Below are positions 44,076-52,823 of a stretch of DNA of 64,000 nucleotides, piece by piece (positions within the stretch are counted from its first letter, which is position 1; each line of letters starts with the position of its first letter). The DNA comes from an uncultured bacterium (GTDB lineage: Bacteria; Verrucomicrobiota; Lentisphaeria; Victivallales; UBA1829), in NCBI GenBank assembly GCA_902802585.1, contig CADCMR010000007.1, positions 27,647 to 91,646 on the forward strand, read 5' to 3'. The position numbers and the translations under genes are program-made. The notes beneath the pieces are model-generated. The model did not search any database. It saw nothing but the letters and a program-made list of their open reading frames with translations, and was not told where the DNA came from.

Positions 44076-44447
44076 TCACTCCTGATTCCGGGTCTGCCGT
44101 TCAAGCTGCTTGGCGATGGACCATCCGGCGGCTTCGATCAGTGTGATGGAAAGAGCCGGCGCAACGATCTGTCCCAGCCCCGGAATCAGCTTGACCAGCT
44201 CCTTCGTGGCGACTCTGGCCGGATACTTGAGAAGTGTCTGCTTCAACGCGGCAATCGCCATGCCCTTGGCAACCTCCTCGGTGATGCTCCCGCCAAAGAC
44301 CGCCGCGAGGCACATGCACATCGACCCCATGGTAACAATGTCCGCGGAAAACCCCAGGCCCGGAACAGGAACCATGTTTCCGGCGCCGCATGCCGCGGCG
44401 TGGCTGTGGATGATGGCGTGGCACTTCATTTCCTGCGATTCAGTCAT
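44076..44447 (-). CDS. Small DUF697/YcjF-like membrane protein, copy 2
   Basis: The 123-aa paralogue of the gene at 43228 shares the central helices almost exactly (MGSMCMCLAAVFGGSITEEV). It differs mainly at the ends; its N-terminus is MTESQEMKCHAIIHSHAAAC. A strong AGGAGGT Shine-Dalgarno and a sigma-54 promoter precede it. It is the gene closest to the divergent CARF/sigma-54 activator. Duplication together with the promoter suggests a dosage or heteromeric role in the membrane. Confidence 0.8.
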   Translation of the reverse strand: MTESQEMKCHAIIHSHAAACGAGNMVPVPGLGFSADIVTMGSMCMCLAAVFGGSITEEVAKGMAIAALKQTLLKYPARVATKELVKLIPGLGQIVAPALSITLIEAAGWSIAKQLERQTRNQE

Positions 44448-44527
44448 AGAAACCTCCTTGGGTTGTTGTTCGACTGACTTGATCCTCCCGGCGCACCATG
44501 CATCCGGGATTGATTTGGCAACGCAAG

Positions 44528-44547
44528 TTTAGCAAATCCCATGCCAA
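44528..44547 (-). promoter_or_regulatory. Sigma-54 promoter of DUF697-like copy 2
   Basis: Minus strand: TTGGCATGGGATTTGCTAAA, GG-N10-GC, about 80 bp upstream of the start at 44447. It matches the consensus TGGCAYG-N4-TTGCW. Confidence 0.85.
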
Positions 44548-44579
44548 CATTCTTTTTGCTGTTTTGATTCAAGGATAAT

Positions 44580-44596
44580 ATGCTAGTAATTAGCAT
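44580..44596. promoter_or_regulatory. Possible upstream activator site (inverted repeat)
   Basis: ATGCTA-GTAAT-TAGCAT, perfect 6-bp arms, about 33 bp upstream of the sigma-54 promoter. Position matches the repeat at 43742; sequence similarity is limited. Confidence 0.45.
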
Positions 44597-44855
44597 GTTG
44601 CGGATATGTTTCCGTCGAGGTGTCATGCAGTGTAGAATAAAAAAATACATGCGTCATATAAAAAAAATAATGTTTGCTCCGTTCCGCAATATGATCTCAG
44701 ACGAAGGTCAGGATTCCTTCATAAACAGTTTGAAGCCGCCCTGCCAAAAATGCGGATGGACCCGTTTTATCCTCGGACTGATGCCCGTAGTTGATATATG
44801 ATAGTCTTTTTATGGAAGATTTTTTCTAAAATATCGTTTTTTTTATGTTGTGGAC

Positions 44856-44883
44856 TTGCATTCCGGTCTCCCGTGTTTATATT
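44856..44883 (+). promoter_or_regulatory. Sigma-70-type promoter for the CARF/sigma-54 activator operon
   Basis: TTGCAT, 16-nt spacer, TATATT, about 50 bp upstream of the start at 44934. Confidence 0.75.
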
Positions 44884-44933
44884 AATGAAAATGTGTCGCA
44901 TGGCATTCGTTAACCCTCAAATCGACAAAGAAA

Positions 44934-46439
44934 ATGAAGAGATTTTTATTGACTTGGCTTGGAACCGCCGACATGAAAATCCTGACCGCTCAGGATCCAT
45001 CCGGTGCTGAAACGGGACCCTTGAGGCGGGTGGTGAGAGAAATAGGGTTCGACACCGTCTATCTCATGTCCAACCGACCGCCGGAAATAACGGGCCAATG
45101 CGTGGCTGCCCTGAAAAAGTGGGAGAAAAAGATTCAGGTCAAGGTTTTTCAGCATGAAGACTTCGATCCGACGGACTATGAGCTTGTGCTGAAGCATACG
45201 GAGGAGGCATTGTGTTCCATCCTGCCGGAAACGGGAAACGAGCGTGGCTCCCTGACTTTTTTTGCGACGCCCGGCACCCCCATGATGGTCGCCGTGCTTT
45301 GTCTGATGGCGGAGCGCCTTCCCAATGTGTCCCTGATCCAGACGTCGAAAGAAAACGGGGTGAAATATGTGAAATGGAGCACTCCGAATTTCCTGACCGA
45401 GCGGGTGGTGAAGCAAATTGAGGAAGCATCTTCGGCGGAAACGCCGGACTGCTTCCGGGACATTGTATTTTCCTCGGAAACCATGAGGGTGCTGCTCCGC
45501 CAGGCGCTCCGATATGCCAGGTTCAACATCCCCGTCTTACTGCTGGGCGAAACGGGGACCGGCAAGAGCATGATAGCGGAAAGAATCCATAAGGCAAGCA
45601 GGCGTTCCGGCAGATTTGTGTCGGTCAATTGCGGAGCCATCCCCGAGAATCTGCTTGAGAGCGAATTGTTCGGGACAGTGAAGGGGGCCTACACGGGCGC
45701 GGTTGACAAGAAGGGGAAGTTTGAAGAAGCCGAGGGCGGAACGTTTTTCCTGGATGAAATCGGCGAGTTGCCGCTGAACTTGCAGGTCAAGCTGCTTCAT
45801 GTGCTTCAGGAAAAGAAAGTCACGCGCCTGGGGGCGAATATCCCCAAAGAGATCGATGTGCGCATCGTGGCTGCCACGAACAGGAACCTCCAGCGGATGG
45901 TCGGAGAAGGAACTTTCCGGGAAGACCTGTTCTACCGCCTCGCCGTTGCGATATTGAAAATGCCTCCGCTCAGAGATCGAGGCGCGGCGGACATCATCAA
46001 GGCGGCCGAGCAATCGCTTCAGAAGGCAAACGAAATGCTTTTTGAGTCCAGGCAAAAAGAATATAAGGTTTTTTCTGAAAGTGTAAGACTTTTTATTTCT
46101 TTGAAACAATGGTCGGGTAATTTCCGCGAACTGAACAGTGTCATCCTGCGCGCGGTCCTCAACGCGCCGGGAAAAGAACTGACGGTTCAGGACATCCGGG
46201 ATGCAATGCTGGATGACCGCGGGATGTCCCGCGAGGATGAGGGCGGTTCCGTATTGCCGCAATACACATCCGACGGCAGTTTCAACATGGAAGACGCCCT
46301 GAACCGCGTGGAAAAGCATTATATCGAGCTTGCGCTGAAGGACGCGGGCGGGAAAAAGACGGAAGCCGCCCGATTGCTTGGGATAAAAAACTACCAGAAC
46401 CTTACACCCAGGATGAAGAAATATGGATTATCAGACTGA
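44934..46439 (+). CDS. RtcR-like sigma-54 activator with N-terminal CARF-type sensor domain
   Basis: The 501-aa protein has an N-terminal domain (1-165) with the RtcR/CARF pattern: [26 protein letters not shown] and [20 protein letters not shown], the ligand-loop block. The AAA+ sigma-54 domain follows: Walker A GETGTGKS (205-212), the sigma-contact loop GAYTGA (251-256), [13 protein letters not shown] (Walker B) and [12 protein letters not shown] Fis-type helix-turn-helix ends the protein ([10 protein letters not shown]). RtcR senses RNA-damage products and activates RNA repair; no rtcA/rtcB is present here. Its likely targets are the two sigma-54 promoters next to it. It overlaps the histidine-kinase gene by 17 bp. 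Confidence 0.9.
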   Translation: MKRFLLTWLGTADMKILTAQDPSGAETGPLRRVVREIGFDTVYLMSNRPPEITGQCVAALKKWEKKIQVKVFQHEDFDPTDYELVLKHTEEALCSILPETGNERGSLTFFATPGTPMMVAVLCLMAERLPNVSLIQTSKENGVKYVKWSTPNFLTERVVKQIEEASSAETPDCFRDIVFSSETMRVLLRQALRYARFNIPVLLLGETGTGKSMIAERIHKASRRSGRFVSVNCGAIPENLLESELFGTVKGAYTGAVDKKGKFEEAEGGTFFLDEIGELPLNLQVKLLHVLQEKKVTRLGANIPKEIDVRIVAATNRNLQRMVGEGTFREDLFYRLAVAILKMPPLRDRGAADIIKAAEQSLQKANEMLFESRQKEYKVFSESVRLFISLKQWSGNFRELNSVILRAVLNAPGKELTVQDIRDAMLDDRGMSREDEGGSVLPQYTSDGSFNMEDALNRVEKHYIELALKDAGGKKTEAARLLGIKNYQNLTPRMKKYGLSD

Positions 46440-48963
46440 AATGAAACAAAACGTGGAGAGTGGCACGAATATTGCTATGACTTCCATGGATGCACAACTG
46501 GCATCCAAAGGAGTTGACAGCATGATTTATCACAACTACATTGATTCCTCGGAGTCCGGCTACGACAAGTCCAAGCATGTTTTTTCCGATTGCTCGCGAT
46601 GCGACTGGTCTCCACGTCTGGCTCTGCGGGACCTTTCCGCCCATTTGAAGACTGGTATCTGGGAAGAGACGCTTCGCGATCCGCAGGGATGCACGATCGT
46701 CCTGCCCATCGGATTCGTGTACTATTCCGATCAATTCCTCTCTTTCTGGAAACAGTTGGTGGAAACGGAGCGCATCTCAAAAGTAGACTACATAAAAAAT
46801 GTGGCGTATGCCTCTCCCGAGGAGTTCAATGCGATGTCCGACGAGGAGAAGGCGCGGAACAGCATGGATTGCGTGAGATTCCAGCTGGCGGACAGTCCCC
46901 AGTCTGAAATTGGAATGCGCATCCGGGAAGAAGATGATTTCCACCCTGTCCCGTATGCCGACGTCAGGGAGAGTTACGTCCTTGCGCCGGACCGTTACCC
47001 GCTGCTCGAAAAAGAGACCGAGGAGGGGCGGATGTCTCTGTCCGAACACATGGAAATCGTTGAATATACGGGCAATGCACCCGACATTCTGATTATGAAG
47101 GGGGATCTGCTGCTGGGAATCGAGGAGCTCCCTGCCGTTCTGGAACGGAAGGAGTGCCCGAAGTATGCCTTGAAAATCAACCTGGCCGTCTGGCTTCCGG
47201 AGTATCTGCGGATCCGACTGTTTGCGGCGGTCGACTCTGTAATATACGGCACGATTCCCGGCACGCCGGGCGAAGAACAGCGTTTGAGAAGAATTCTTGC
47301 GTTGAAGATGACGCCTCCGCCGTTGTGGAAACAGGCGGAAAAGGTCTTCCTCATTCGCAATGGCGACGCCCTGCCCGTTGCTGGGCAGGAGACCCCTTTG
47401 CAGCTTGAAGAAAACATGTCTGCTTCGTCCTTTATGGACAAGACATGTAGCGTCGGGGCGATAACGGGGGGGGCGGCATTGTTGCTTGGCATGGGACCTC
47501 TTGCTGCTGTCGGGCTGGGGCTGGGTGTCTTGGGTGGTGCGAAGATCACCAAAGCCTGTCTTGAAGGGCGGGAAGAGCGGTTCCGGGAAAAAGCAATGAT
47601 CGGGGAGGAACAGCGTGATGATCCCGAAAAGCATCGGATGGAGAGAATCTGGCAGGATAGTACCGAATTGCGGCTGCGACTTGATTCTTTGATTTCGACT
47701 GTCATGCGGAATGGGGCAGCCACTTCGCCGGATGATCTCCGGGAATTATCCGGGACGATACGGGATATCCGAAATGACTCTCAGGGATTATTGAAATCAT
47801 TCCGGAGTTTGAACGCGGATAAAAAAATTGATTTTTCTGTATTTTACAGGCTTGATGCCGACGCGATGGACGAGCTCGGCAGGATGATCGATGTCACTTT
47901 CAAAATGAAAGACCTGCTTGGGAAAGACATTTTTGCCCCGCTGGAGAAGGCATGCCCGGAATGCAGGTCCTTCCTGGCCGCGGACGAATTTGCTGCCGGA
48001 ACGGGTCTTTTTCCGAATATCAGCAATACGTTCCTGAGCATTCTCAATTCGTATTTTCATGAATACACCCAAAAGGAAAAAGAGAATGCGCGGCGCAAAG
48101 CCGCGGATGCGTTGCTGAGAAGCAGAAAAGCGGAAAAGGAGAGCGAAGAGGCGAAAAAAGAGAGCGAGGAAGCGAAGATCCGCGCGGATGAACGCCAGGC
48201 TGTTCTGTACGAGATGTCACATCATATCAAAAACCTGGTCGTCAGCGTCATCGATCCTCTGGAGAACATGGTCGGCACGGTTCCTGAAAACAGCAAGCAT
48301 GTCCTGGCGGATGCGATCAACGGGGCGAACATGATCCGGCAGATCGTTTTCTTCATAACGAACTCATACCGTTCCACGGTCGAGGACTTCCTTTATGATC
48401 TTTCGAATCCGGAGGACACTCCGCAGACAATGGAAAGTCTTTTCGAAAGCACTCTGCGCGCTTCCGTGGCAAACATGTTCGACAAACAGACCCATGGAAA
48501 ATACATGCGGGAGTTTTTCCCGTCGCGAGAGATCTTTATGCAGGCAAAAGAGAATTGGTATGCCACAAGGGACCTTTCCGGCGTGATCCGGTTTATGAAC
48601 GATATGATGAACATCCGGACGGAGATTGCCCTGGATCCTTTCAGGAGCATCAGGATCGGCGACGCCAAAGGCAGCGCGACCAACCTTGCCATTCTGTTCA
48701 ACGAGTTGATCATGAACATGATGAAGGCGCTGGCTTTCGTGCCGGAAAAAGACCGCGTGTTCCACGTTAATTTGAAAAAAGACGAAGATATGATCGTTTT
48801 CCAGTTCGTGAATACAAGCAGAAATGCCGGAACCGTGTCACATGGATACGGCAAGACGATTGTGACAAACATCACAAAGGGATTAGGGGGGATCCTGTCT
48901 TCCCGGACAGATGGGAATCAGTATGCCGTTGAAATGAAGCTTCCGTTTTTCAAAAAACTCTAA
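46423..48963 (+). CDS. Histidine kinase with large uncharacterised N-terminal region
   Basis: The 846-aa protein has an unrecognised N-terminus (1-330), a Gly-rich hydrophobic hairpin (about 345-370; [20 protein letters not shown]) and a helical region. A charged coiled coil follows (about 545-590, [19 protein letters not shown]), then the H-box [20 protein letters not shown] with phospho-acceptor His600. A HATPase domain completes it (N-box [15 protein letters not shown]-box [18 protein letters not shown]). It is coupled by overlap to the activator gene upstream and lies 18 bp before the receiver protein, its presumed partner. The long non-TM N-terminus suggests cytoplasmic or membrane-peripheral sensing. 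Confidence 0.85.
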   Translation: MDYQTEMKQNVESGTNIAMTSMDAQLASKGVDSMIYHNYIDSSESGYDKSKHVFSDCSRCDWSPRLALRDLSAHLKTGIWEETLRDPQGCTIVLPIGFVYYSDQFLSFWKQLVETERISKVDYIKNVAYASPEEFNAMSDEEKARNSMDCVRFQLADSPQSEIGMRIREEDDFHPVPYADVRESYVLAPDRYPLLEKETEEGRMSLSEHMEIVEYTGNAPDILIMKGDLLLGIEELPAVLERKECPKYALKINLAVWLPEYLRIRLFAAVDSVIYGTIPGTPGEEQRLRRILALKMTPPPLWKQAEKVFLIRNGDALPVAGQETPLQLEENMSASSFMDKTCSVGAITGGAALLLGMGPLAAVGLGLGVLGGAKITKACLEGREERFREKAMIGEEQRDDPEKHRMERIWQDSTELRLRLDSLISTVMRNGAATSPDDLRELSGTIRDIRNDSQGLLKSFRSLNADKKIDFSVFYRLDADAMDELGRMIDVTFKMKDLLGKDIFAPLEKACPECRSFLAADEFAAGTGLFPNISNTFLSILNSYFHEYTQKEKENARRKAADALLRSRKAEKESEEAKKESEEAKIRADERQAVLYEMSHHIKNLVVSVIDPLENMVGTVPENSKHVLADAINGANMIRQIVFFITNSYRSTVEDFLYDLSNPEDTPQTMESLFESTLRASVANMFDKQTHGKYMREFFPSREIFMQAKENWYATRDLSGVIRFMNDMMNIRTEIALDPFRSIRIGDAKGSATNLAILFNELIMNMMKALAFVPEKDRVFHVNLKKDEDMIVFQFVNTSRNAGTVSHGYGKTIVTNITKGLGGILSSRTDGNQYAVEMKLPFFKKL

Positions 48964-48981
48964 TACCACAAGGAGATAAAC

Positions 48982-50121
48982 ATGAAAATTCTTTATGTTG
49001 AAGACAACTACAGCGTCCTGAAGGAGATTTTGCCGGAAATCTTCGGCAATATCGTGTCGCCGGAAGAGAGTGAAAGATTGAAGGAGATCATAGCGGACGA
49101 CTATTATTCCGAAAAAGAGATCAAGGAGCTGTTCAAGGACAGCCCCTACCTTACCGTTGAATATGACTTCCTGGACGCCCTTAAACTGATCGAATCGGAA
49201 GATGTGGGGCAATACGACTATTTTGTCCTCGACCGGGATCTGGGAACAAAGGAAAAAGGTCTGACGCCGGATGACATCAGAAAGAGCTACCCTTTCTTCT
49301 CCGACCGCGAATTCGACTATATAAGAAACAACGGCGCCTATGGCCGCGAGGGAGACTATCTCCTGAAGCGCCTGCATGTGAAATTGAACGACAAGTTGCG
49401 CTCGAAGGTCTTTTTCCTGTCCGCGTTCCCCTCAAAAGACATTTCTTCCCAGAACGAAATCCTGCGGGACATCGTCGGCACCGGCATTTTCACGAAAGAG
49501 AACTACATTGACAAGCTGGACAAAGTCGGCAAGAAACGTCTCAAGGATATCCTGAATCCGGAAGACGAAGACAGCCAGATCTATAAAAAATGGGGAAGAG
49601 TCCTTGCCTACTATGACAAGTCCGAAATCGGTCCCGATGCCCGGCGGTCGATTGTTGAAGCACTGAAGGTCAATGCATTGGTTGGTTCCAGGGATCAGAG
49701 CTATACGGATACGATCTACCTTTATGACAGGCTGATCACCGAAATAAAAAAATACTACGAGAAACTCTTTGGATCGGTGATTCAGAAGCAGAATGCGGCG
49801 CTGTATAAGTTCAAAGAGGAAAAGGGGTTCTGGGATTTGGACTGGAATGAACAGGTCAAACTCGAAAATGACTGGTACACGACCGCCATAATCCCGCGCA
49901 ACATCATTGAGGTCAGTCGCGTAATACGCAAATGCCGCAATGCCTGCGAACACAATGATGTGCCGGATGTCAATGTGGACATGAGCGGCCTGACGGTTTT
50001 GGTCTGTGCCTATGCCCTGCTTGAAATCACACGGTTCTGGCAGGACAACAATATGGATGAAAAAAAGCCGGACTCCGCGAAGCCTGCGGACACCGCCGCG
50101 GCGGATACGACCGGGGAGTGA
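48982..50121 (+). CDS. Receiver-domain protein with C-terminal HEPN-like (RNxxxH) domain
   Basis: The 379-aa protein starts like a response regulator: MKILYVEDN (acid pocket Glu7/Asp8), DYFVLDRDLG with phospho-acceptor Asp84, VFFLSAFPS (Ser) and GIFTKENY (Lys). Helical insertions enlarge the receiver to about 180 residues. The C-terminal helical domain (about 245-355) contains KCRNACEHND, an exact RNxxxH motif (Arg319-His324), followed by VLVCAYALLEITRF. This is the pattern of HEPN ribonuclease-type domains. I infer a kinase-controlled ribonuclease or nucleotidyl-transfer toxin. No DNA-binding domain is present. Nuclease activity is untested inference; a non-catalytic HEPN is possible. Confidence 0.75.
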   Translation: MKILYVEDNYSVLKEILPEIFGNIVSPEESERLKEIIADDYYSEKEIKELFKDSPYLTVEYDFLDALKLIESEDVGQYDYFVLDRDLGTKEKGLTPDDIRKSYPFFSDREFDYIRNNGAYGREGDYLLKRLHVKLNDKLRSKVFFLSAFPSKDISSQNEILRDIVGTGIFTKENYIDKLDKVGKKRLKDILNPEDEDSQIYKKWGRVLAYYDKSEIGPDARRSIVEALKVNALVGSRDQSYTDTIYLYDRLITEIKKYYEKLFGSVIQKQNAALYKFKEEKGFWDLDWNEQVKLENDWYTTAIIPRNIIEVSRVIRKCRNACEHNDVPDVNVDMSGLTVLVCAYALLEITRFWQDNNMDEKKPDSAKPADTAAADTTGE

Positions 50122-50124
50122 CCG

Positions 50125-51222
50125 ATGAGCCTTCAGGAACAGGCGCTCCGCCTGATGAAATTCGTCGCGGAGATGCGCAAGAACAATTACCCGAACGCCA
50201 GCAGCTTCGCGAAGCTGTTGAGGCAGGCCGACCTCGATGAAAACATCCCGCTGTCATGCAGCACCAGGACCATCATGCGCGACATTGACGAGCTCAGGAC
50301 GAAATACAATGCCCCCATCGAGTACGACGCCGCAAATCGGGGCTATTTCCTGCTCAATCCGGGCTGGGAGCTGAACGTCCCGCTCATGAGCGACGATGTC
50401 CTGAGCATGTCCATGCTCGGCACGCGGCTTGCCTCGGATTTCCTTCCGGAACCGATCCGGGGCAAGGCGAACTCCGCAATGGAAAACGCGCTGGCGGGCA
50501 ACAGTTCCAAATTCTTCGACGATGCCATGATCGAATCCATCCTCTGCGCCACCGGCATCAAGTCCGCGGTCGATCCGGAAGTTTTCAAAAAGGTTTTCGA
50601 CGCATGGCGCATGCATCAGGTTGTCGAGCTGACTTACCACAAGCCGAACGAACCGGAATCCGCGCGCCATTTCGAGCCGCACATCCTCGCGTTCCGCAAC
50701 GGCGTCTGGTACGCCAAGGGGCATGAGTACGAATCGAAAGACGTCAAAGTCTATGCCATACAGCGCATCACCGGCGTCAAGTTCGCGGGTGACACCTTCA
50801 TCTCCGACAAGAAGCTCATCGAAGACACACGAAAAAACGGTCTTTTCATCTATCCCAGGATCAGCGGCATCCGCCTGCGCTGCGACGCAAGCATCGCGTT
50901 CTATCTCCGCGAGCACCAGCACGTGAAACAGTTCAAGGTCGAACCGCAAACGGACGGTTCTCTCATCATCACGCTCAAACCCGCGTTCGAGCACGAAGTC
51001 ATCCGCTGGATCCTCGGCGAGGGCGGCAGGATCGAGGTCCTGGAGCCGCCCGAACTCCGCGCGAAGGTCGCCGCCGCCGGCAAGCTCATCTGGGAGCGGA
51101 ACCGGGGAAGAGAAGTCAATTCCACACAGAAAAAGACACGCCCTTCCACCTCAAAAGCCAAAGAAGTTTCTCCAAAGAAGGGGGACACTGCTAAGAAGCC
51201 AGGGAAGAACAAAAAAAAATAA
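50125..51222 (+). CDS. WYL-domain transcriptional regulator
   Basis: The 365-aa protein has an N-terminal winged helix-turn-helix of DeoR/WYL type (CSTRTIMRDIDELRTKYNAP and DAANRGYFL). The WYL domain follows (about 165-245: VVELTYHKPNEPESARHFEP, LAFRNGVWYAKGHE, KVYAIQRITGVKF). A C-terminal WCX-like dimerisation region ends in a strongly basic tail (KKTRPSTSKAKEVSPKK). WYL regulators often bind nucleic-acid or nucleotide ligands and control defence islands. It starts 3 bp after the receiver-HEPN gene. It is the best candidate to bind the recurrent palindrome, one copy of which lies 16 bp past its stop. Confidence 0.88.
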   Translation: MSLQEQALRLMKFVAEMRKNNYPNASSFAKLLRQADLDENIPLSCSTRTIMRDIDELRTKYNAPIEYDAANRGYFLLNPGWELNVPLMSDDVLSMSMLGTRLASDFLPEPIRGKANSAMENALAGNSSKFFDDAMIESILCATGIKSAVDPEVFKKVFDAWRMHQVVELTYHKPNEPESARHFEPHILAFRNGVWYAKGHEYESKDVKVYAIQRITGVKFAGDTFISDKKLIEDTRKNGLFIYPRISGIRLRCDASIAFYLREHQHVKQFKVEPQTDGSLIITLKPAFEHEVIRWILGEGGRIEVLEPPELRAKVAAAGKLIWERNRGREVNSTQKKTRPSTSKAKEVSPKKGDTAKKPGKNKKK

Positions 51223-51238
51223 GCCCGTGTGCCATTCC

Positions 51239-51275
51239 GCTATGACATTTCATGGCGCATGTGGCGGCGTACTGT
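51239..51275 (+). promoter_or_regulatory. Recurrent palindromic motif, copy E
   Basis: Plus strand: TATGACAT-TTC-ATGGCGCA, followed at the same distance by ACTGTA. It is the only copy on the plus strand and precedes the DUF445 gene by about 45 bp, so the motif tracks gene orientation. Confidence 0.65.
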
Positions 51276-51317
51276 AATCATTGCCGGAACTGAGAAACAC
51301 GAACAGAAAGGAATAAT

Positions 51318-52544
51318 GTGAATCAGCAAACCATGAGACTTATGAACCGAGCCGCTTTCTGGGCGAGCGCAGTATCCCTGGCGGCGGTATTGGTGTGCGG
51401 CGCGCTCCGCTGGACGGGCGCGGTTGATTTCCCGGCGGTAGTTACCGGCTGGGTTCTGCCCGTCTTCACGGCGGCGGCGGTCGGCTACCTCACGAACTGG
51501 CTGGCGATCCAGCTCCTTTTCCGTCCGTACCGCCCTGTGAAATGGCTCGGCGGGCTTCATGGGCTGATCCCGAAGAGGCAGCCGGATCTTGCCGAAACCC
51601 TCGCCGAACAGATTCCCGCCAACCTGATGCCGGCGGACCGGATTGCGTTCCAAATCCGACGGAAGATACGCGAGACCATGCAGGCTCCTGAACTTACGGA
51701 CAAAATTCATTCGATGATTTCGGAATATATCCTGGATGAACGCCGGAAGCAGGATCTCATGCGCCGGATTTCCGGAATCCTCGATGCCGCCGGAGCGGCG
51801 GGCCTTGAGGCGGGGTTTACGCCATCCAATGTCCGCAAGTTCTACCACACATACGGATCGGGCTTCGTGAAAGAAAAGGTGATCCGTAACAAAGCTCTGC
51901 GGAAAAAGATTCTGGATGAACTGAAGAACCAGGTCCCTGCCCTCATGGGGGAAATTCGCGCGCAAATGCCGGAAATGATCATGGAGTACATGAAAGACAA
52001 TCCTGTGAAGGGTACGGTCCTCGGCATTTTCACCGGCATGAACGGGGAGAATCTTCCGTGGTCAAAGCTGGAGCAATCCCTCCTCAACAGGCTTTCCGGA
52101 CAGGACGCCGACCGGCAGGTCAAGCAGAAGCTTGCGGAATTCGAGTCCAGGCTGGAAGGATACCTTGTTTCGCCGGAGCTTGACGCGGATATCGCCGAGT
52201 TGAAGCAGGACGCGTCGATCGGCGACACGCTTGCCGCCCTGCGCGACGGACTCGCGGAAAAACTTCTGGGGTTTCTGGAAGATGAACTCGTGTGGCAGAT
52301 CGTCCGGGAACAGATCCTGCCCGGCATCCGCGTCTTCCTTCAGCTTCAAATCCGCCGGAACAAGGATGCGATCATCGACGGGCTCGACCTGCCCGGGCAC
52401 ATTCGCAAGTCAATCCTTGACCTGAAACCGGAAAACGTTCACAAGCTCGTCAACGGCGTGTCCGGCGAGGAGCTCGGCATGATCCAGCTGCTCGGATTCG
52501 TGCTGGGCGGCTTAGCCGGATTCCTGCTCGTCTTTGCCCAATAA
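51318..52544 (+). CDS. DUF445 family membrane protein
   Basis: The 408-aa protein has two N-terminal TM helices and the DUF445 (YheB/YjiN-like) signature VGYLTNWLAIQLLFRPYRPV with GLIPKRQPDLAETLAEQI. A long amphipathic helical region of about 250 residues follows, then a C-terminal TM helix (LGFVLGGLAGFLLVFAQ). The start is GTG 51318 with AAAGGA upstream. The family is uncharacterised but envelope-associated. Motif copy E ties it to the island on its left. Confidence 0.85.
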   Translation: MNQQTMRLMNRAAFWASAVSLAAVLVCGALRWTGAVDFPAVVTGWVLPVFTAAAVGYLTNWLAIQLLFRPYRPVKWLGGLHGLIPKRQPDLAETLAEQIPANLMPADRIAFQIRRKIRETMQAPELTDKIHSMISEYILDERRKQDLMRRISGILDAAGAAGLEAGFTPSNVRKFYHTYGSGFVKEKVIRNKALRKKILDELKNQVPALMGEIRAQMPEMIMEYMKDNPVKGTVLGIFTGMNGENLPWSKLEQSLLNRLSGQDADRQVKQKLAEFESRLEGYLVSPELDADIAELKQDASIGDTLAALRDGLAEKLLGFLEDELVWQIVREQILPGIRVFLQLQIRRNKDAIIDGLDLPGHIRKSILDLKPENVHKLVNGVSGEELGMIQLLGFVLGGLAGFLLVFAQ

Positions 52545-52570
52545 CCTCAAATCAATACGGAGATCATGCA

Positions 52571-52807
52571 ATGGCGCCCTCGGTGATCCAACCTTTGTTC
52601 GGAAAGAATCCGGAGTTTTACGAGATGTCCTGCCCGAAATGCGGATGGAAGGAAACGCTCGAACTGGATCCATGTGAGATGGACGTAATCACGCTTGACG
52701 GCGAACCTGCCCATGGACCGCGAAGCGTGACCGAACTGCCGAAACGATGCCCGACGTGCGGTGCAAAGTTAACGAAGAAAAAACTCCCCATCCCCATTTT
52801 CAACTGA
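52571..52807 (+). CDS. Small zinc-ribbon protein
   Basis: The 78-aa protein has two CPxCG knuckles: SCPKCGWKETLEL near residue 20 and RCPTCGAKLTKKK near 63. This is a rubredoxin-like/zinc-ribbon arrangement. GGAG lies 9 nt before ATG 52571. It probably belongs to the DUF445 transcription unit (26 bp gap). Function unknown; similar ribbons act as adaptors or nucleic-acid binders. Confidence 0.75.
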   Translation: MAPSVIQPLFGKNPEFYEMSCPKCGWKETLELDPCEMDVITLDGEPAHGPRSVTELPKRCPTCGAKLTKKKLPIPIFN

Positions 52808-52823
52808 AAGAAAGGACCCGATC

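Larger units (their letters stand above)
44448..44933. other. Divergent control region of the island
   Basis: 486 bp that is AT-richer than the flanks. It holds the sigma-54 promoter at 44528, an inverted repeat at 44580 and the sigma-70 promoter of the activator gene at 44856. A plus-strand frame from 44580 to 44801 (73 codons) lacks a ribosome site and family resemblance, so I do not call it. A single TGTCGCA half-site of the recurrent motif lies at 44893-44899, just downstream of the activator's -10. Confidence 0.6.

Noticed and set aside
44580..44801. 73-codon plus-strand ORF in the control region
   Set aside because: AT-rich regulatory DNA, no Shine-Dalgarno, and it begins inside an inverted repeat.
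44934..46439. Activator as the regulator of a classical rtcBA RNA-repair operon
   Set aside because: No rtcA, rtcB or Ro/Y-RNA genes are found in the window; adjacent targets are DUF697-like genes.
40779..51275. Recurrent motif as sigma-54 -24/-12 promoters
   Set aside because: The GC spacing is off by one and the GG is missing in most copies. True sigma-54 elements with exact spacing occur separately at 43683 and 44528.
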